From contig JAZQHY010000032.1 in the NCBI GenBank assembly GCA_045540815.1, positions 1-25,443 of the forward strand: a stretch of DNA of 25,443 nucleotides, in the 5' to 3' direction. Under the pieces are notes generated by a model. The model saw only the letters and a list, made by a program, of their open reading frames with translations. It searched no databases and was not told the DNA's origin. A program made the position numbers and the translations under genes. The stretch comes from JAZQHR01 sp045540815 (GTDB lineage Bacteria; Bacillota; Clostridia; UMGS1810). Positions 8,641 through 16,012 of the stretch are shown here, one piece after another (within the stretch, counting starts at the first letter, position 1; each line of letters opens with the position of its first letter).

Positions 8641-11309
8641 AAAACTTGACATTTGCATATCCAGGAAGAGAAAATCCTGCATTATGCGATATAAATCTTT
8701 GCATAGAAAAAGGCGATTTTATTACTGTTTGCGGTAAATCTGGATGTGGCAAGACTACACTTTTAAGGCTTCTTAAACCATCTCTTGCGCCTTTTGGTCA
8801 AATAGGCGGAAATATATTTTTTAATGGTAAACATATTTCGGAAATGACACAAAGGGAGCACACCGCAAAAATAGGTTTTGTTATGCAAAATCCGGAAAGC
8901 CAGATAGTAACTGATAAGGTTTGTCACGAACTTGCGTTTGGTCTTGAAAGCCTTGGATATTCCACATCTGAAATTAGAGCGAAAGTGTCAGAAATGGCTT
9001 CGTTTTTCGGTATACAGACGTGGTTTCACAAAAAAACGAACGAGCTTTCGGGTGGACAAAAACAGCTTTTAAATCTTGCTTCTGTTATGTTGATGCAACC
9101 CGATGTAATTATATTGGACGAGCCTTGCGGTCAGCTTGACCCGATATCCGCTAATAAATTTATAAATATGCTTGAAAAAATAAATGTTGAACTTGGAATC
9201 ACCGTTATTATAGCAGAGCACAGATTAGATGGCGTATTGTCCATATCAAATAGAGTAATAGTTATGGACAAGGGTAAAATTCTTACAGATACATCACCTA
9301 AGAAGGTTGGCAAAATTTTAAAAGATATAAGTCACGAAATGTATCTTGCTCTTCCGGCAACTATGAGAATTTATGGTGATGTCGTAAATGGCGATATCTA
9401 CCCAATAACAGTTAGCCAGGGCAGGGAGTGGATAAATGAATATTCACAGTGTAATAGTGTGGAGGATATACCTTGCAAAGCTTACAATGATGATTTTTCG
9501 GATGCTGTTATACATATAAAGGATGCTTATTTCAGGTATGAAAGAAACCTACCTGATGTTATAAAGGGTCTTAATTTAAAAGTGGAAAAAGGTGAGATTT
9601 TAGCGGTTGTCGGAGGTAATGGCACAGGAAAAACAACTATGCTATCTCTTATCAGCGGTGTTAATAAACCATATCGCGGTGAAGTGTCTATATATGATAA
9701 AAAGCTTGACGATATCAAAAATCTGTACAAAGATCTTTTGGGTGTTCTACCGCAAAATCCACAAACTCTTTTTTCCAAAAAATCAGTATATCTTGAACTT
9801 TCGGATATGATTTCGAGTGATGGTTTGACGTCTAATGAAAAAGAAAAACAAATATCTGATGTTGCTAAATTGTGCAGAATATCAGATATTCTTGAGGCAC
9901 ATCCGTATGACATATCTGGCGGTGAACAGCAAAGAGTTGCACTTGCAAAGATACTACTTTTAAATCCGGATATTCTTTTGCTTGACGAGCCGACAAAAGG
10001 TATGGATGAACATTTTAAAATAATTTTTGCAAGCGTGCTTAATGACCTTAAATCAAAAGGTAAAACTATAATTTTAGTGTCACACGATATTGAGTTTTGT
10101 GCAGAATTTTCTGATAGATGTGTTATGTTTTTTGACGGTGATATAACGTCGTCAGGTGCACCGCGTGAATTTTTTGCAGGAAAGGCTTTCTACACTACAA
10201 CAGCCAATAAAATGGTAAGACATATTCTTCCAAACGCAGTTTTGGCAAAAGACGTTATAAGTGCGTGCGGCGGTAAGGTAACAAAACCGATTTCGACATC
10301 AAAACCAGAAATTCAGGTTAGTAAAAATGTTGAAAGTTTAAATGAATTGAGTACAATTAATAATACACAAAACAAAAGGACCTCGTTTGTGAAAATAATT
10401 TGTTCAGCGGTGTTTGCTTTGTTATTTGTTATTACGCATTTAATGCAAAAAGGTTACAACTTTGGTATGAGCGAAAAAGTTCTATCTGCCATAACCTATT
10501 TGAATGCTAAAATTCAATTATTAAATATATTGTCTATCATTTTTGCTGCATTGTGTATTTCGTGCTTAATTCCACACAAGATAAATAGCGGTTTAAATGT
10601 TAGAAATGACGAAAAAAATATTAAACAAAATATTATCGCACTTATTTTTGTACTTTTTGTCATACCGTTAACTGTTTTGTCGGGTTGGATATTTCTTGAC
10701 GATAGAAAATATTACGTTATAAGCATACTGGTCATACTTGAAATACTTGTACCTATTTTTATGACGTTTGAGGGCAGTAAACCAAAAACTCGCAAACTGG
10801 TGCTTATAAGCTCTATGTGTGCTATAGCAGTAGCAGGGAGAATAGTATTTTACACTTTTCCGCAGTTTAAACCAGTGATGGCACTTGTTATTATATCGGG
10901 ACTTTGTTTCGGAGGCGAAACAGGCTTTCTTATAGGAGCGGTTACGGCTTTTGTATCAAATTTCTTTTTTGGTCAAAGTCCGATTACACCTTGGCAGATG
11001 TTTGGGTTTGGTATTGTAGGATATCTTTTTGGTGCGTTATTTGCAAGATTTACATTTATGAAAAATAAGATAATCATAAGTATTCTCGGAGCTTTAGCTA
11101 CAATTTTTATTTATGGATTTATATTAAATACTGCTTCTGTAATTCTATGGCAGAGTGAGCCTACATTCGAAATGTTTGTAGTGGCTTATATTGGAGGATT
11201 ACCTTTCGATGTTGTTCACGCTGTATCTACTGCGGCGTTTTTGTATCTGCTCTATGAACCTATTTCAGAAAAGATTGAGCGAATTAAGACTAAATATGGA
11301 TTGAATTAA
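8622..11309 (+). CDS. ECF transporter fusion: ATPase A + ATPase A' + membrane S-component-like domain
   Basis: One 895-residue polypeptide holding most of an ECF uptake transporter. ATPase 1 has Walker A GKSGCGKTT (38-46), the Ecf-type Q-loop QNPESQ (89-94), signature LSGGQ (142-146), Walker B VIILDEP (162-168) and switch His200. ATPase 2 has Walker A GGNGTGKTT (331-339), signature ISGGEQQ (431-437), Walker B ILLLDEP (451-457) and His488. After a polar linker (about 535-588) come four hydrophobic segments (about 590-608, 630-652, 668-692, 697-716), then a second membrane block (about 725-880). That block carries features of ECF S components: FGGETGFLIGAVTAFVSNFFFG, GQSPITPWQMFGFG and a C-terminal LPFDVVHAVSTA helix. 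The GGAGG site lies within the end of ecfT. Substrate is unproven; a vitamin such as a cobalamin-type compound is possible. The extra four helices before the S part are unexplained. Confidence 0.9.
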   Translation: MECFKLENLTFAYPGRENPALCDINLCIEKGDFITVCGKSGCGKTTLLRLLKPSLAPFGQIGGNIFFNGKHISEMTQREHTAKIGFVMQNPESQIVTDKVCHELAFGLESLGYSTSEIRAKVSEMASFFGIQTWFHKKTNELSGGQKQLLNLASVMLMQPDVIILDEPCGQLDPISANKFINMLEKINVELGITVIIAEHRLDGVLSISNRVIVMDKGKILTDTSPKKVGKILKDISHEMYLALPATMRIYGDVVNGDIYPITVSQGREWINEYSQCNSVEDIPCKAYNDDFSDAVIHIKDAYFRYERNLPDVIKGLNLKVEKGEILAVVGGNGTGKTTMLSLISGVNKPYRGEVSIYDKKLDDIKNLYKDLLGVLPQNPQTLFSKKSVYLELSDMISSDGLTSNEKEKQISDVAKLCRISDILEAHPYDISGGEQQRVALAKILLLNPDILLLDEPTKGMDEHFKIIFASVLNDLKSKGKTIILVSHDIEFCAEFSDRCVMFFDGDITSSGAPREFFAGKAFYTTTANKMVRHILPNAVLAKDVISACGGKVTKPISTSKPEIQVSKNVESLNELSTINNTQNKRTSFVKIICSAVFALLFVITHLMQKGYNFGMSEKVLSAITYLNAKIQLLNILSIIFAALCISCLIPHKINSGLNVRNDEKNIKQNIIALIFVLFVIPLTVLSGWIFLDDRKYYVISILVILEILVPIFMTFEGSKPKTRKLVLISSMCAIAVAGRIVFYTFPQFKPVMALVIISGLCFGGETGFLIGAVTAFVSNFFFGQSPITPWQMFGFGIVGYLFGALFARFTFMKNKIIISILGALATIFIYGFILNTASVILWQSEPTFEMFVVAYIGGLPFDVVHAVSTAAFLYLLYEPISEKIERIKTKYGLN

Positions 11310-11329
11310 AGGACGAAACGGAAAATATT

Positions 11330-12202
11330 ATGAAAAAACAGTCATTTATATACATAGTTTTGACAGGCGTGTTATGGGGCACATCAGGTATATTTGTAAA
11401 TATGCTTTCCCCATACGGCTTTACACAATTTCATATGACAGCTATGCGAGGACTTGTGGCAGCAATCCTTATGTCGGCATATGTGTTTTTTAAAAACAGG
11501 CAGCTTTTTAAAGTGAAACCTAAAGAGTTAATACTGTTTGCGCTTAGCGGTCTTGCGGTTTTTGGTACATCAGCGTGCTATTTTGGCGCTATACGGGCAT
11601 CTGGTGTTTCTACAGCGGTAGTGCTTATGTATACCGCACCTGTATTTGTAATGGCCTTTTCAGTGGTGTTTTTAGGAGAGAAATTTGGCGCTATAAAGCT
11701 TATATCTGTTGTGTTGGTTACGCTTGGTTCAGTTCTTGTATCAGGTGTGATAGGAGATATAAAGTTTGGCGTTATGGGTATAATTTTGGGAATTTCTGCA
11801 GGACTTTGCTACAGTGCGTATAATGTAATTACCAAGATTGAGATGATGCAAAAAAGCGATTCAATGTCCGCAACAGTGTATAGCTTTATATTTATGGCTA
11901 TAATATCAGTTGCTTTTTGCGACCCTGACCAAATGCTTTCAATTGTAGCACGTAATCCCTTAGAGACACTTCCGCTTGTTTTTGGCATAGGTTTATTTAC
12001 ATGCGTATTTCCATATTTTTTATATACACTTGCGCTCAGAGATATTCCCGTCGGAACGGCATCGGCACTTAGTATAATAGAGCCAATGTCTGCAACTGTT
12101 TTCAGTGTAGTTTTGTTTAATGAAAAGTTGAGCTTTGCATCGGCATTTGGGATTATTCTTATACTCGTTGCAGTGTTTTTGCTCGGCATAGGAGAAGAAT
12201 AG
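11330..12202 (+). CDS. EamA/DMT-superfamily transporter
   Basis: A 290-residue drug/metabolite transporter with about ten hydrophobic helices in two EamA repeats (roughly 5-140 and 150-288). The first repeat opens with the classic GVLWGTSGIFVN segment; each repeat ends with a proline/acidic helix, seen as YTAPVFVMAFSVVFLGEKF in the first and IEPMSATVFSVVLFNEKL in the second. Family members mostly export amino acids or other small metabolites by proton antiport at the cytoplasmic membrane. It begins 20 bases after the ECF fusion gene, with GGACGA upstream, so it is probably the last gene of that operon; a weak terminator follows. Whether it is functionally tied to the imported vitamin is unknown. 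Confidence 0.9.
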   Translation: MKKQSFIYIVLTGVLWGTSGIFVNMLSPYGFTQFHMTAMRGLVAAILMSAYVFFKNRQLFKVKPKELILFALSGLAVFGTSACYFGAIRASGVSTAVVLMYTAPVFVMAFSVVFLGEKFGAIKLISVVLVTLGSVLVSGVIGDIKFGVMGIILGISAGLCYSAYNVITKIEMMQKSDSMSATVYSFIFMAIISVAFCDPDQMLSIVARNPLETLPLVFGIGLFTCVFPYFLYTLALRDIPVGTASALSIIEPMSATVFSVVLFNEKLSFASAFGIILILVAVFLLGIGEE

Positions 12203-12203
12203 T

Positions 12204-12226
12204 AAAACCTCGAAAGAGTTTTTTTA
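12204..12226 (+). terminator. Weak Rho-independent terminator after the EamA gene
   Basis: AAAACCTC (12204-12211) pairs with GAGTTTT (12216-12222) across a GAAA loop, with one bulged C, followed by a T-run to 12225. Confidence 0.5.
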
Positions 12227-12285
12227 TTTATATATTTAATATGGATTTTGTGGAATTTTGTCTAACGAAAATGTATTTGCATCGG

Positions 12286-12314
12286 TTGTAAAACTTACTT
12301 AAATATGGTATAAT
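12286..12314 (+). promoter_or_regulatory. Sigma-A promoter for ccdA
   Basis: TTGTAA (12286-12291), a 17-base spacer and TATAAT (12309-12314). Transcription would begin near 12321, just before the AAAGGA ribosome-binding site, giving a very short 5' leader. Confidence 0.7.
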
Positions 12315-12336
12315 TTCAAAAAAGGACGTGATTTTT

Positions 12337-12987
12337 TTGGAATACTTAATTACATTTTTGCAAGGATTAATATCATTTATATCGCCATGTATGCTTCCAA
12401 TGCTTCCTATATACATTTCATATTTTTCGGGTGAGAAATATGTAAAATCAAAGGTATTTATATTATCCTTTGCTTTTGTAACAGGATTTACGTTTGTGTT
12501 TTGTACGCTAGGTATGTTTGCGGGAAGCTTAGGACTTATACTTGGGAAATTTCACGAATATGTTGAGATAGTTGGCGGAATTATTATTATAATTTTAGGG
12601 CTTAATTTTCTTGGGATAATTAATATACGACTATTTAAAGGTATTCATACATCGCATAGGGTGAAGGGCGTGTTTTCCGCATTTGTTTTTGGAATAATTT
12701 ATTCTGTGAGTCACCTGCCCTGCGTAGGAGCATTTCTGGGAACATCGCTAACTACTGCTTCAGTATCAGGATCGGCGGTTAAGGGGATATTACTTCTTCT
12801 TTCGTATTCGCTCGGTATAGGTATACCGTTTTTGGTTTCTGCACTTGTTGTAGAAAGACTGAAAAATGCTTTTGCTCTTATTGAGAAAAATTATAAAGTA
12901 ATAAATTTGGTGTGTGGACTGTTTTTAGTTGTACTTGGAATTTGTATGGCTACAGGAATATTTCATAGACTATTACATTTGATGTAA
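12337..12987 (+). CDS. ccdA: CcdA-type thiol-disulfide membrane transporter
   Basis: A 216-residue CcdA/DsbD-beta-like protein with about six transmembrane segments. It carries reducing equivalents across the membrane through two conserved cysteines, seen here as SPCMLPMLP (Cys18) in helix 1 and HLPCVGAFLG (Cys129) in helix 4. A GTG at 12328 is in frame but lies only one base after AAAGGA (12321-12326). The TTG at 12337 has a 10-base spacing and yields MEYLITFLQGLISFISPC, the usual CcdA N-terminus, so TTG is chosen. No thioredoxin-like partner or cytochrome c maturation gene is adjacent; spore-coat genes, which in some species depend on CcdA for spore maturation, lie convergently downstream. 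Partner and exact role remain inferred. Confidence 0.88.
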   Translation: MEYLITFLQGLISFISPCMLPMLPIYISYFSGEKYVKSKVFILSFAFVTGFTFVFCTLGMFAGSLGLILGKFHEYVEIVGGIIIIILGLNFLGIINIRLFKGIHTSHRVKGVFSAFVFGIIYSVSHLPCVGAFLGTSLTTASVSGSAVKGILLLLSYSLGIGIPFLVSALVVERLKNAFALIEKNYKVINLVCGLFLVVLGICMATGIFHRLLHLM

Positions 12988-13057
12988 AACAACACGCATT
13001 TGGAAAGTAATTGTTTTGAATAATCACAATGATGACATAGGAAATAATAAAATGTTA

Positions 13058-13089
13058 ACAGGAGAGGGAGAAAACCTTCTCTTGTTTTA
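13058..13089 (+). terminator. Terminator after ccdA
   Basis: An 11-pair stem with two G-U pairs, ACAGGAGAGGG (13058-13068) with CCTTCTCTTGT (13075-13085), loop AGAAAA, then TTTAT. Confidence 0.65.
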
Positions 13090-13092
13090 TTT

Positions 13093-13121
13093 AAAAAGGC
13101 AAGCATAATGCTTGCCTTTTT
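13093..13121. terminator. Bidirectional terminator between ccdA and cotJC
   Basis: A perfect 13-bp stem, AAAAAGGCAAGCA (13093-13105) and TGCTTGCCTTTTT (13109-13121), with loop TAA. T-runs in both readings let it end ccdA transcripts from the left and cotJ transcripts from the right. Confidence 0.9.
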
Positions 13122-13138
13122 AATGGCGAGTATGTCAT

Positions 13139-13720
13139 CTATTTCATATAAAATGTTGATTTGTTGTTAAGCTTATCTTCTAGCATACGAAGCGCTTCAC
13201 CGAATCTCTGATAGTGTACTACTTCTCTCTGACGAAGGAATTTGATTGGTTCGATTACATCAGGATCATCAGCAAGTCTTAAGATATTGTCATAAGTTGA
13301 CCTTGCTTTTTGCTCGGCGGCCATACTTTCGTGAAGATCAGTAATAGGGTCTGCAGTAACGGCGATAGCCATTGCGTTAAACGGAGAGCCATTAGAGTTT
13401 GCCGGATAGATACCGTTTGCGTGATTTATGAAATAATCTCCAAAACCGCTTTTTTTCACAATATCGGAGTCAATATCACGTGTAAGCTGATATACTATAG
13501 CACCAACCATTTCTAAATGGGCAAGTTCCTCAGTGCCGATGTCTGTTAGTAGACCGCGGGTTTCAGGTGTTGGCATTGTAAAACGCTGACTTAGATATCT
13601 AAGTGATGCGGCTAGTTCCCCGTCAGGCCCACCGTATTGCGCTATTATAAATTTCGCCATTTCCGGATTGGTATTTTTTATATTCACAGGGTACATAAGT
13701 GTTTTGTTATAATCCCACAT
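13139..13720 (-). CDS. cotJC: Spore coat protein CotJC (manganese-catalase-like)
   Basis: A 193-residue CotJC protein of the manganese-catalase-like ferritin superfamily. The N-terminus MWDYNKTLMYPV is characteristic, and the helical core carries the di-metal motifs GGPDGELAASLRYLSQR (first Glu), GTEELAHLEMV (Glu-Glu-x-x-His), AAEQKARSTYDNIL and a C-terminal REVVHYQRF (Glu/His). In Bacillus the CotJ proteins are forespore-surrounding coat components made by the mother cell; clostridial CotJC is a coat protein with reported or presumed catalase activity. It is the third gene of the minus-strand cotJABC operon, three bases after cotJB, and ends at the bidirectional terminator at 13093-13121. 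Length matches the family. Confidence 0.95.
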   Translation of the reverse strand: MWDYNKTLMYPVNIKNTNPEMAKFIIAQYGGPDGELAASLRYLSQRFTMPTPETRGLLTDIGTEELAHLEMVGAIVYQLTRDIDSDIVKKSGFGDYFINHANGIYPANSNGSPFNAMAIAVTADPITDLHESMAAEQKARSTYDNILRLADDPDVIEPIKFLRQREVVHYQRFGEALRMLEDKLNNKSTFYMK

Positions 13721-13723
13721 ATA

Positions 13724-14278
13724 CTATTCCTCCTTTTTTCTTTGCCAAGGCCATAAATACTTATCGGATACCCATTCGAACGGTGTATCATTTGCCACAT
13801 CCATAGCCTTTAATGGTCCGTACTGACTGGTGTATTCTCTTTTTAATGCTTCAAGTGTAAATGCCAGAGATGTGAAAAGTTCAAGAGCTTGTTTGCAATT
13901 AGGATGTGTATCAAGAAATAAATTCAAATCTACAAGCGCAAATGCTGTTTCTCTTATTTTGTTTAGAAGTTCTTTTTGTGTTGAATTATTACCAGGATAC
14001 TGCATATCGTTATCTGGGCAGTTATTATCTGAATCAGGACAGGTATTGTCCCAATTTGGCCATTTGTCATTTGGACGATTGGCGTTGTTATTATTGTTGT
14101 TCCAGTTAGGCCACTTGTCGCTTGGACGATTATTGTTGTTCCAATTAGGGAACTGTGTATTATCTTCAGGAATTACAATGTTTTCGGTCGGTGACTGCAT
14201 ATTGTTGTTAGGCTGTTGAGTATTATTTTCGCGTGATATAGCGGATTTATCACAGCCACATAAATCTTTATAAAGCAT
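13724..14278 (-). CDS. cotJB: Spore coat protein CotJB with long Asn/Trp-rich N-terminal extension
   Basis: Residues 101-184 are a normal CotJB: KELLNKIRETAFALVDLNLFL, HPNCKQALELF, and the C-terminal PFEWVSDKYLWPWQ. The rest is unusual. CotJB is normally about 85-100 residues, but here about 100 further residues precede the domain. They are low-complexity, rich in Asn, Pro, Asp and Trp, with a duplicated unit RPSDKWPNW (51-59) and RPNDKWPNW (68-76), a shorter FPNWNNNN (43-50), and short Cys-containing stretches (CGC at 7-9, TCPDSDNNCP at 79-88). The start ATG has GGAGAAA upstream and lies 16 bases after cotJA. The extension looks like a surface or cross-linking tail of the spore coat; this is inference. 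The CotJB identity is strong, the role of the tail unknown. Confidence 0.9.
   Translation of the reverse strand: MLYKDLCGCDKSAISRENNTQQPNNNMQSPTENIVIPEDNTQFPNWNNNNRPSDKWPNWNNNNNNANRPNDKWPNWDNTCPDSDNNCPDNDMQYPGNNSTQKELLNKIRETAFALVDLNLFLDTHPNCKQALELFTSLAFTLEALKREYTSQYGPLKAMDVANDTPFEWVSDKYLWPWQRKKEE
14051..14128 (-). repeat. Two direct coding repeats in the cotJB extension
   Basis: DNA for RPSDKWPNW (14102-14128) and RPNDKWPNW (14051-14077) is nearly identical and is separated by an Asn-codon run. It is a short tandem-type duplication within cotJB and a likely place for copy-number change between strains. Confidence 0.75.
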
Positions 14279-14294
14279 AATTTTCTCCTTTCAA

Positions 14295-14480
14295 TTATTT
14301 AAATGGTGACATCATCGGAATATTTTCGTATGCGCTAAGCGGATAATATAAATCCTTGAAAATAGTTCCTTTATATAAAGCATTGTTTGTCTGATAAAGG
14401 TTGCCATATTGCTGAAATGGCACATATGCAAATGCATATCTAGGGTTTTCAGGCATAAATGGAATTGTACGTGTTTGCAT
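14295..14480 (-). CDS. cotJA: Spore coat-associated protein CotJA
   Basis: A 61-residue CotJA. The family hallmarks are visible: a Pro-rich start (RTIPFMPENPRYAFAYVPFQ), a Tyr/Gln/Asn-rich middle (YGNLYQTNNAL) and the conserved C-terminal part GTIFKDLYYPLSAYE. It is soluble and mother-cell-made, expected to join the spore coat with CotJB and CotJC. The start ATG is preceded by AAGGAGGTG, an excellent ribosome-binding site. It is the first gene of cotJABC on the minus strand, divergent from the rRNA methyltransferase, with about 85 bases between them. I could not identify a clear sigma-E promoter there. Identification is confident from length, composition and gene order. Confidence 0.93.
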   Translation of the reverse strand: MQTRTIPFMPENPRYAFAYVPFQQYGNLYQTNNALYKGTIFKDLYYPLSAYENIPMMSPFK

Positions 14481-14536
14481 AAATTAACACCTCCTTACAC
14501 TACATAATATTTCATTATTCGACTAATTGTTCCAGA

Positions 14537-14565
14537 TTGACTTTGACATTTTGAGGGTGTATAAT
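14537..14565 (+). promoter_or_regulatory. Strong sigma-A promoter for the rRNA methyltransferase gene
   Basis: TTGACT (14537-14542), a 17-base spacer and TATAAT (14560-14565). Transcription should begin near 14572. This matters because the only canonical in-frame start codon of the gene (GTG 14567) would lie upstream of the transcript. Confidence 0.8.
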
Positions 14566-14566
14566 T

Positions 14567-15973
14567 GTGGTATGCAAAACAAAGGGAGAGATAGGTATTT
14601 TAACGAAAAATGATATCTTAGAAGTTAATATCACAGCAATAGGTATAAACGGCGAAGGAATTGCAAAACACGAAGGTTTTGCTCTTTTTGTGCCGTTTGG
14701 AGTTGTTGGTGATGTGCTTAAGATAAAAGTTTTAAAGGTAAATAAAAATTATGGTTATGCAAAGATAATTGAAATTATCAAACCTTCGCCAGACAGACGT
14801 AAGCCACTATGCGAAAATTTCAATAAGTGCGGCGGATGCCAGATGATGCATATGGATTATAAAGCGCAGTTAAAGGTTAAAGGCGACTTTGTGTATAATA
14901 ACATTACAAGAATTAGCGGTTACAGCGCTGATGAGTTTGTGTTTGAAAATATAATCGGTGCAGATGATGAATGTTATTATCGTAATAAAGCTCAGTTTCC
15001 AGTTGGAACGGGTGAAAATGGTGCAGTATGCGGGTTTTACTCGAAAAAGAGCCATGCTATAGTTCCTTGTGATATTTGTCATATTCAAGATAAAAAAATA
15101 AATGATATTGTTAGTGCGGTGATGAAATATATCCGTGAAAACAATATATCGGTATACGATGAAAATACCCATAGCGGAATTATCAGGCATATATTTGTCA
15201 GATGTGCAAATGACGGTCTCAAAAGTGCTGTGGTATGCATAGTGACAAATACAGATAAGATTATTCCAAAGAAGGAAAGGCTCATAAAACACCTTAAGGA
15301 AATAGACGGTGTAACAGGAATAATTCAAAATATAAACACCTCAAAGACCAATGTAGTGCTTGGGAATGAAAATAGAATTATATTTGGCAGTGACAAATTA
15401 ATTTCATATATAGGCGAAAATAAATATATTGTTTCTCCTCACAGCTTTTATCAGGTAAATCACAAACAAGTAAAAAAACTGTATGATAAAGCATTGGAAT
15501 ATGCCAATTTAAGCGGGAATGAAACTGTGGTAGATTTGTACTGCGGAGCGGGGACGATTTCTCTTTATATGGCGAAATTTGCGAAAAAAGTGATAGGTGT
15601 TGAGATTGTAGAGGATGCCGTTGAAAATGCTGTGGAAAACGCCAAACTTAATAATATCGACAATGCCAATTTCATATGCGGTGACTGTACAGATGTTACA
15701 AGCAACCTTGTAAAAAAAGGCGTAAAGCCTGATGTTGTTGTAGTTGACCCGCCAAGGAAGGGTTGTACAGAAAGCTCACTTAATGACATAGTTAAGATGA
15801 ATCCCGAAAGAATAGTATATGTTTCGTGTAATAGTGCAACACTTGCGCGTGACCTAAAAATATTAAAGGATAGGGGATATATTCTAAAAAAATGCACTCC
15901 TGTGGATTTATTCCCTCAAACCGTGCATATAGAATGTGTTGCTTTAATTTCAAAGAATAGATTAACTGTATGA
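14567..15973 (+). CDS. rlmD: 23S rRNA (uracil-5-)-methyltransferase, RlmD/TrmA family
   Basis: A SAM-dependent enzyme that methylates C5 of a uridine in 23S rRNA. In order: TRAM domain (about 14-72, GINGEGIAKHEGF), iron-sulfur cysteines C82, C88, C91 (NKCGGC) plus a fourth in IVPCDIC, SAM-binding DLYCGAGTISLYMA, VVDPPRKGC, and the catalytic Cys in YVSCNSATLARDL. The sequence cannot tell RlmD-like from dual-site RlmCD specificity. The start is a problem. GTG 14567 is the only canonical in-frame codon that keeps the TRAM domain, but it overlaps the promoter and has no ribosome-binding site. AAAGGGAGAG (14581-14590) instead points to the in-frame ATT at 14597, giving LTKNDILEV, which resembles the usual family N-terminus. 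The interval given is therefore the outer limit. The flavodoxin-domain gene follows. Confidence 0.93.
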   Translation: MVCKTKGEIGILTKNDILEVNITAIGINGEGIAKHEGFALFVPFGVVGDVLKIKVLKVNKNYGYAKIIEIIKPSPDRRKPLCENFNKCGGCQMMHMDYKAQLKVKGDFVYNNITRISGYSADEFVFENIIGADDECYYRNKAQFPVGTGENGAVCGFYSKKSHAIVPCDICHIQDKKINDIVSAVMKYIRENNISVYDENTHSGIIRHIFVRCANDGLKSAVVCIVTNTDKIIPKKERLIKHLKEIDGVTGIIQNINTSKTNVVLGNENRIIFGSDKLISYIGENKYIVSPHSFYQVNHKQVKKLYDKALEYANLSGNETVVDLYCGAGTISLYMAKFAKKVIGVEIVEDAVENAVENAKLNNIDNANFICGDCTDVTSNLVKKGVKPDVVVVDPPRKGCTESSLNDIVKMNPERIVYVSCNSATLARDLKILKDRGYILKKCTPVDLFPQTVHIECVALISKNRLTV

Positions 15974-16012
15974 TTGAATATAATGATGTATAAACATTTA
16001 AAGGAGTAAAAT

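Noticed and set aside
8622..11309. The three-part fusion as an assembly error joining separate genes
   Set aside because: One uninterrupted frame has consistent codon use, no internal ribosome-binding site at the domain joins, and an acceptable linker at 535-588. The fusion is treated as real, though unproven.
13830..14219. Plus-strand open frames across cotJB (Leu-rich)
   Set aside because: They are the reverse reading of Asn/Trp codon repeats in cotJB and carry no ribosome-binding site.
14481..14536. Sigma-E promoter for cotJABC
   Set aside because: Only loose matches to the -35 and -10 were found in the short divergent region, and none had correct spacing, so no feature was listed.
14572..14613. 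Leader peptide of 13 codons before the rRNA methyltransferase
   Set aside because: The ATG falls at the predicted transcript start and has no ribosome-binding site, so it is noted only as part of the start-codon finding.
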